Below, piece by piece: positions 32,342-37,500 of a stretch of DNA of 37,500 nucleotides. Position 1 is the first letter of the stretch. Every line of letters begins with the position of its first letter. The notes beneath the pieces are model-generated. The model searched no databases. It saw nothing but the letters and a program-made list of their open reading frames with translations, and was not told where the DNA came from. The position numbers and the translations under genes are program-made. The DNA is from Pseudovibrio sp. M1P-2-3. GTDB lineage: Bacteria > Pseudomonadota > Alphaproteobacteria > Rhizobiales > Stappiaceae. The DNA lies in the NCBI RefSeq assembly GCF_031501865.1, contig NZ_JARRCW010000001.1, forward strand, positions 3,877,501-3,915,000. Direction: 5' to 3'.

Positions 32342-33928
32342 TTAGAAGCGAAGTTGCTTCACCTGCTTCACCTGATCAATTGCTTCAATCCGGTTCAAAG
32401 TTTCCTCTGGAAGTTCGCCATCGATCTCAGCCAGACAGATTGCCTCATGGCCTGCAACTTTACGGCCAAGGTTGAAGGTCGCGATGTTTACGCCAGCATC
32501 CCCCAAAATTGAGCCAAGCTGACCAATGAAGCCCGGCTTATCTTCGTTGGTTACATACAGCATGTTCTCGCCAAGTTCGGCTTCCATGTTGATGCCCTTG
32601 ATCTGGATAAGGCGTGGCTTGCCATCAGCAAACACGGTTCCGGCAACGGAGCGTTCCTGACGCTCTGTTTTCACAGTCAGGCGGATGTAGTTCTCGTAAA
32701 CACCCTGCTGCTCGCGGCGTACATCTTCAATCACAATGCCGCGCTCTTTGGCAACGGACGGTGCAGAAACCATATTAACGGTTTGCAGCTGCGGGCGCAG
32801 CACACCTGTCACGGCTGACGCGGTAAGTGCTTTCACATTCATTTCAGCCACTTCACCTTCATACTCAAGGCGAATTTCTTTAAGGCCGGTTTCCGTTGCC
32901 TGACCGGCAAACGATCCAAGCAGCTCAGCCAGTTTCACAAACGGTGTCAGCTTTGGAGCTTCCTCGGCTGTAATGGATGGCATGTTGAGCGCGTTGGAAA
33001 CCGCGCCATTTATGAGGTAGTCCGCCATTTGCTCGGCAACTTGCAGAGCCACGTTCTCCTGAGCTTCTGTTGTAGAAGCGCCAAGGTGCGGCGTACACAC
33101 AAGGTTTGGAATACCAAACAAAGCATTTTCTTTTGCAGGCTCGACTTCGTAAACATCAACCGCAGCACCGGCAACTTTGCCCGACTTCAACGCCTCAGCA
33201 AGAGCTGCCTCATTAACCAGACCACCACGGGCACAGTTGACGATATAAACACCGTCTTTCATGGAGGCGATGGCATCGGCATCAATGATATTGCGCGTCT
33301 TGTCAGTGAGCGGAGTGTGCAGGGTAATAAAGTCGGCGCGCCTAAACAGCTCGTCCAGCTCAACTTTCTCTACGCCCAGATCCTGAGCCCGTTCCTCAGA
33401 GAGGAATGGATCAAACGCAACCACTTTCATTTTCAAGCCAAGAGCACGCTCGGCCACTATAGAACCGATGTTACCACAACCAATAAGACCCAATGTCTTG
33501 GAGGTGATTTCCTTACCCATGAAGCGGGACTTTTCCCACTTGCCTGCCTGAGTGGATGTGTCGGCAGCAGGGATCTGGCGCGCCACTGCAAACATCATTG
33601 CAATTGCATGCTCAGCCGTTGTGATCGCGTTGCCGAACGGGGTGTTCATCACAATGATACCGCGGGCTGTGGCTGTTGGAATGTCCACATTGTCCACACC
33701 GATACCTGCGCGGCCAACCACTTTCAAGTTGGTTGCCGCAGCAATGATCTTCTCTGTCACTTTGGTAGCAGAGCGGATAGCCAAACCATCGTAATTACCG
33801 ATGATTTCTGCAAGTTTTTCCTTGTCCTTGCCTACATCTGGAAGGAAATCCACATCACAGCCGCGATCTTTGAAAATCTGAACGGCAGCAGGAGAAAGCT
33901 TGTCTGAAATAAGTACTTTAGGAGCCAT
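32342..33928 (-). CDS. serA: D-3-phosphoglycerate dehydrogenase
   Basis: This enzyme oxidises 3-phosphoglycerate to 3-phosphohydroxypyruvate with NAD, the first step of serine synthesis. The 528-residue product is the long form. A catalytic/NAD domain covers about 1-315, with GLIGCGNIG (about 146-154), the Arg in NCARGGLV, the Glu in YEVEP and the His in CTPHLGAST. An intervening substrate-binding domain (about 318-450) and a C-terminal ACT domain (about 455-528: YVTNEDKPGFIGQLGSIL) follow. The ACT domain fits feedback by serine in this class. GAGGAC precedes ATG 33928. It lies 85 bp after serC on the same strand. Confidence 0.98.
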   Translation of the reverse strand: MAPKVLISDKLSPAAVQIFKDRGCDVDFLPDVGKDKEKLAEIIGNYDGLAIRSATKVTEKIIAAATNLKVVGRAGIGVDNVDIPTATARGIIVMNTPFGNAITTAEHAIAMMFAVARQIPAADTSTQAGKWEKSRFMGKEITSKTLGLIGCGNIGSIVAERALGLKMKVVAFDPFLSEERAQDLGVEKVELDELFRRADFITLHTPLTDKTRNIIDADAIASMKDGVYIVNCARGGLVNEAALAEALKSGKVAGAAVDVYEVEPAKENALFGIPNLVCTPHLGASTTEAQENVALQVAEQMADYLINGAVSNALNMPSITAEEAPKLTPFVKLAELLGSFAGQATETGLKEIRLEYEGEVAEMNVKALTASAVTGVLRPQLQTVNMVSAPSVAKERGIVIEDVRREQQGVYENYIRLTVKTERQERSVAGTVFADGKPRLIQIKGINMEAELGENMLYVTNEDKPGFIGQLGSILGDAGVNIATFNLGRKVAGHEAICLAEIDGELPEETLNRIEAIDQVKQVKQLRF

Positions 33929-33963
33929 GATACATGTCCTCGATTGGAAACTGGAGAAGTGCC

Positions 33964-33980
33964 GGCTGCTTCAAGCAGCC
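33964..33980 (-). other. intercistronic hairpin between serC and serA
   Basis: GGCTGC (33964-33969) and GCAGCC (33975-33980) pair around a five-base loop in the 85-bp gap. There is no U-tract on the minus strand, so it probably affects mRNA processing or stability rather than ending the transcript. Confidence 0.4.
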
Positions 33981-34013
33981 GATTTGATTTGAAAGACGGG
34001 TTGACCGAAAACC

Positions 34014-35186
34014 TCAGGAGGCCTCTAGCTTCGCTTTTTCACTGGCAAAAGCCCAGTTGAGCCACGGCAAAAGTGCTTCCACATTTGCAGTCTCGATGGT
34101 TGCTCCTGCCCAAATGCGCAGGCCAGAGGGTGCATCACGATAAGCGCCAATATCATAGGCAACATCGTTTGCATCAAGAGCGCTCACGAGTGCCTTGGCA
34201 AAAGCTGCCTGAGCTTTCTCATCCAACGCAGCAACCTGCTCGTCAACAATCTTCAAACAAACAGAAGTGTTGGAGCGTGTTGCAGGGTCAACAGCTAGGA
34301 AGTCAACCCAGTCCGTTTTCTCAACCCAGTCGCCAAGGGTTTTCGCATTGGCATCGGCACGGCCAATCAAGCCCTCAAGGCCGCCAACGCTTTGACCCCA
34401 TTTCAAGGTATCAAGGTAGTCCTCAACGCACAGCATACTTGGTGTGTTGATTGTAGCACCCGTAAAGATGCCCTCAATCAGCTTCCCGCCTTTTGTCATG
34501 CGGAAAATCTTCGGCAAAGGCCATGCGGGTGTGTAATTTTCCAGTCTCTCAACAGCACGTGGAGACAGGATCAAAACACCATGAGCAGCTTCACCGCCCA
34601 GAACTTTCTGCCAAGAGAAAGTCGTAACATCCAGTTTCGCAAAATCGAGGTTCTGTGCAAACGCCGCAGACGTGGCATCACAGATCGTCAAACCCTTGCG
34701 GTCTTCCGCAATCCAGTCCCCGTTTGGAACGCGTACACCAGAAGTGGTTCCATTCCATGTGAACACTACGTCATTGTCGAAATTCACTTGGGTAAGGTCA
34801 GGAAGTTCACCGTAACCGGCTTCAATGCGCCGCACGCCATCAATTTTGAGTTGCTTGACCACATCAGTGACCCAACCTGACCCAAAGCTTTCCCAAGCGA
34901 GCATGTCTACCGGACGCTCACCCAGTAGAGACCACAGCGCCATTTCAACAGCACCTGTGTCGGACGCAGGAACAATACCGATTTTATAATCGTTCGGCAC
35001 TTTGAGGACGGCGCGCGTCAACTCAATAGCTTCCAGCAGCTTAGCCTTGCCGATTTTTGCACGGTGGGAACGACCCAGAGGAGCGTCATTCAATACAGCT
35101 GGTGTCCAGCCCGGACGCTTCGCGCATGGGCCCGAAGAAAAATTAGGGTTCGCCGGCTTGATTGCCGGTGCCTCAGTATTAGCCAT
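34014..35186 (-). CDS. serC: phosphoserine aminotransferase
   Basis: This PLP enzyme converts 3-phosphohydroxypyruvate and glutamate to phosphoserine, the second step of serine synthesis, and can also act in pyridoxine synthesis. The product is 390 residues, the alphaproteobacterial length class. The PLP-binding lysine is Lys194 in [17 protein letters not shown]. The cofactor Asp lies in [11 protein letters not shown] and the N-terminal block has [13 protein letters not shown]. It is the first gene of a serC-serA unit and is preceded by an RNA leader of the serC type. AAGGA ahead of ATG 35186 lies inside a leader hairpin. A serB phosphatase gene is not in the window. Confidence 0.97.
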   Translation of the reverse strand: MANTEAPAIKPANPNFSSGPCAKRPGWTPAVLNDAPLGRSHRAKIGKAKLLEAIELTRAVLKVPNDYKIGIVPASDTGAVEMALWSLLGERPVDMLAWESFGSGWVTDVVKQLKIDGVRRIEAGYGELPDLTQVNFDNDVVFTWNGTTSGVRVPNGDWIAEDRKGLTICDATSAAFAQNLDFAKLDVTTFSWQKVLGGEAAHGVLILSPRAVERLENYTPAWPLPKIFRMTKGGKLIEGIFTGATINTPSMLCVEDYLDTLKWGQSVGGLEGLIGRADANAKTLGDWVEKTDWVDFLAVDPATRSNTSVCLKIVDEQVAALDEKAQAAFAKALVSALDANDVAYDIGAYRDAPSGLRIWAGATIETANVEALLPWLNWAFASEKAKLEAS

Positions 35187-35260
35187 GTAGCTATCCTTTC
35201 AGATAGGTGCCCCTCGTTGGGGAGGGGTGTCCCACCTACGGAGATATACCAGCCATCTAC
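35187..35260 (-). promoter_or_regulatory. serC-motif RNA leader
   Basis: Read on the minus strand, AGGTG pairs with CACCT (35237-35233 with 35209-35205), and inside it CCCCTC pairs with GAGGGG (35227-35222 with 35215-35210). Immediately downstream CTATC...GGATAG (35206-35202 with 35196-35191) holds the AAGGA ribosome binding site in its loop side. Position and layout fit the serC RNA motif described upstream of serC in alphaproteobacteria. Its ligand, if any, is not established. Confidence 0.7.
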
Positions 35261-35627
35261 CCATCGCAAGCACTACTTTTGACCCTGTTAAAGATTTTGG
35301 TAAATAAAATGACAAAAGGGAGTCAAGTTTTGTTGGAATAGAGACCCCATACGGCTCATCGTTTTTCGATAATTGTTTTATTCCATTGAACAGTGGAGTA
35401 CGCGCCCTCCCCCACATCCGCTGGTATAATCACTTGAAAGGCTCCCGAAGAGTTTAAAACATCGCCCGACACTGCAGATTTCCAAGGGATTAGGTGGCCT
35501 CAGGAAACAAAGCAATAAGCCTTAGAGGCAATACATTTTCAAGCCACCCCACACCATTACTTCAATTCGAATGGGGAAGTGGTCAAACGCAGGTTAATCA
35601 TTAATACCTATGTACCTGCCCTGCATA
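35261..35627. other. region between the serC leader and the SnoaL-like gene
   Basis: No gene is supported here. It should hold the serC promoter and the end of the SnoaL-like transcript. A CCATT-containing imperfect inverted repeat (CCAC..CCATT with AATGG..GTGG, about 35546-35584) is a weak candidate for the latter. The part near 35280-35380 is AT-rich, as expected for a promoter. Confidence 0.4.
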
Positions 35628-36065
35628 CTACAGCTTTGTATCTACCAATATTTCGGGTTTATCCAAAATCCCGGCATCAATTTGAGACTGCATCTTGGTA
35701 CCGTCAAAATAGCGCTCTTCAACAATCTTACCCTCTCGCCACTGTTGCCAACACAGACCGTCAATCTGATGTACTGTGCCATCTGCTATGGTGAAACTTG
35801 TGCGATTACGAAAGACACATATCTGTAATTCACTGTTCATCTTCAGATCTATTATCTGTCCACGGATGCTGGTTGCTGCAGCAATGTACGGTTCCTGCTT
35901 TTCCCTTGCCATTGCTGCGCCGTCGGCAAACAACTCACCGTTAGCAAACATAACTCCGGAAACGTCAAAATACCTGTCAAAAGCTTCCAGTGGCTTACCC
36001 AAGTTCAGCAACTGTATCTGACCTTCCACAAGTCCAGTAAACGCATATTCACTTTTATACTTCAT
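35628..36065 (-). CDS. SnoaL/NTF2-like small protein
   Basis: This 145-residue soluble protein has the pattern of the SnoaL/NTF2-like cone fold. An N-terminal helix (FTGLVEGQIQLLNLGKPLEAFDRYFD) is followed by strands ending VMFANGELFADGAAMAREK, then SFTIADGTVHQIDGLCWQQWREGKIVEERYFD. The last block, with a WREGKIVEERYFD-like strand, is typical of SnoaL-like proteins. ATG 36065 is chosen over GTG 36068 because GAGGGGG is placed four bases before it. It is monocistronic. The fold serves many small-molecule isomerases, hydrolases and binding proteins, so no reaction can be named. Confidence 0.8.
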   Translation of the reverse strand: MKYKSEYAFTGLVEGQIQLLNLGKPLEAFDRYFDVSGVMFANGELFADGAAMAREKQEPYIAAATSIRGQIIDLKMNSELQICVFRNRTSFTIADGTVHQIDGLCWQQWREGKIVEERYFDGTKMQSQIDAGILDKPEILVDTKL

Positions 36066-36300
36066 CACACCCCCTCAATATAATCAGCGCTTCACAGAAA
36101 CGATATTTCTTCACAAAATCAGTCCTCAATATGCGGCAAGACTATCTCTACTTTTAAGCCCGATCAATTAGCGGAGGGCTTACCGAGGATAAGTGGTTTC
36201 CAAGAGGCTTCGGTTTGATTGTTTATGGGCGGCGTTGAGGTTCCGCTTATCCCCTTTTGCTCATTGCGGGGTATGAGTGAGGGGTGTTTTTAGAAACGAC

Positions 36301-36332
36301 AAAACCCCGCCACGAAGTGTGGACGGGGTTTT
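36301..36332 (-). terminator. rRNA operon terminator
   Basis: AAAACCCCG (36301-36309) pairs with CGGGGTTTT (36324-36332), with an additional CCAC/GTGG inside. T-runs follow on the minus strand. It lies about 55 bp past the 5S gene, the expected end of the rRNA transcript. Confidence 0.9.
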
Positions 36333-36385
36333 GGGTGTTTGCTGTTCTGTGTTTTCATTTTGTTGAGTTTTGTTGCTTTTATCAT

Positions 36386-36502
36386 GCCCGGCGGCGCCCT
36401 ACTCTCCCGTGTCTTAAGACAAAGTACCATTGGCGCAGGGGCGTTTCACGGCCGAGTTCGGGATGGGATCGGGTGGGGGCGCCCCGCCATAGCCACCGGG
36501 CA
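36386..36502 (-). rRNA. rrf: 5S ribosomal RNA
   Basis: The terminal stem (GCCCGGTGG / CCGCCGGGC) and the conserved blocks CCCGATCCCATCCCGAACTCGG and GCGCCAATGGTACT are clear on the minus strand. The length of about 117 bases is normal. It follows the 23S gene by roughly 65 bp. Confidence 0.95.
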
Positions 36503-36569
36503 GGATAAAAGCAACTGGAATTGGTCTGTTTTAGATTTAAGTCTTTTTATGTTTGGGTATAGCTTAATG

Positions 36570-37500
<931 letters not shown>

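Overview
The window looks like a piece of chromosome from an alphaproteobacterium of the Hyphomicrobiales (Rhizobiales) type, with moderate G+C. The markers are CtrA next to ChpT and a chemotaxis operon, a DUF1134/EipA protein, an RpoH sigma factor, a serC-serA pair behind a serC-type RNA leader, and short intergenic palindromic repeats of the kind common in this order. A marine Stappiaceae/Pseudovibrio-like host would fit, but the sequence alone does not settle the genus.

Layout. Positions 1-815 carry no gene I can support. Next come a di-haem cytochrome c peroxidase with an FNR/FixK-type box in front, an AT-rich orphan membrane protein, and the aerobic glycerol operon glpD-glpK. A four-fold 10-bp-periodic CGAAA array lies upstream of glpD, and its likely reader GlpR is encoded 14 kb away at 19.7-20.5 kb. 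A large MscS-type channel (YbiO class) and a gene-free stretch follow.

Positions 8.9-18.5 kb form a cell-cycle/motility block: fliJ, the long ctrA upstream region and ctrA on the plus strand, then the minus-strand run chpT-cheA-cheW-cheY-cheB-cheR, and divergent eipA. CtrA is the master response regulator, ChpT is the phosphotransferase that feeds it, and the Che proteins and FliJ are motility functions commonly downstream of it. The whole circuit therefore sits in one block.

Positions 18.6-24.1 kb hold a membrane-anchored coiled-coil protein, glpR, a small ORF with a coupled leader ORF, three identical tRNA-Glu genes, a small membrane protein, an RluD-type pseudouridine synthase and rpoH. 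A CHASE2-cyclase-like protein with all canonical catalytic positions replaced follows (24.4-26.5 kb). Then comes a TPP-riboswitch-controlled thiX-thiY pair that lacks its ATPase gene.

The right part (28.6-37.5 kb) carries a Rhizobiales-type membrane protein with a very long charged linker, purA (flanked by two copies of one intergenic repeat), serC-serA, a SnoaL-like protein, and the 3' end of an rRNA operon (23S, 5S) on the minus strand, cut by the window edge.
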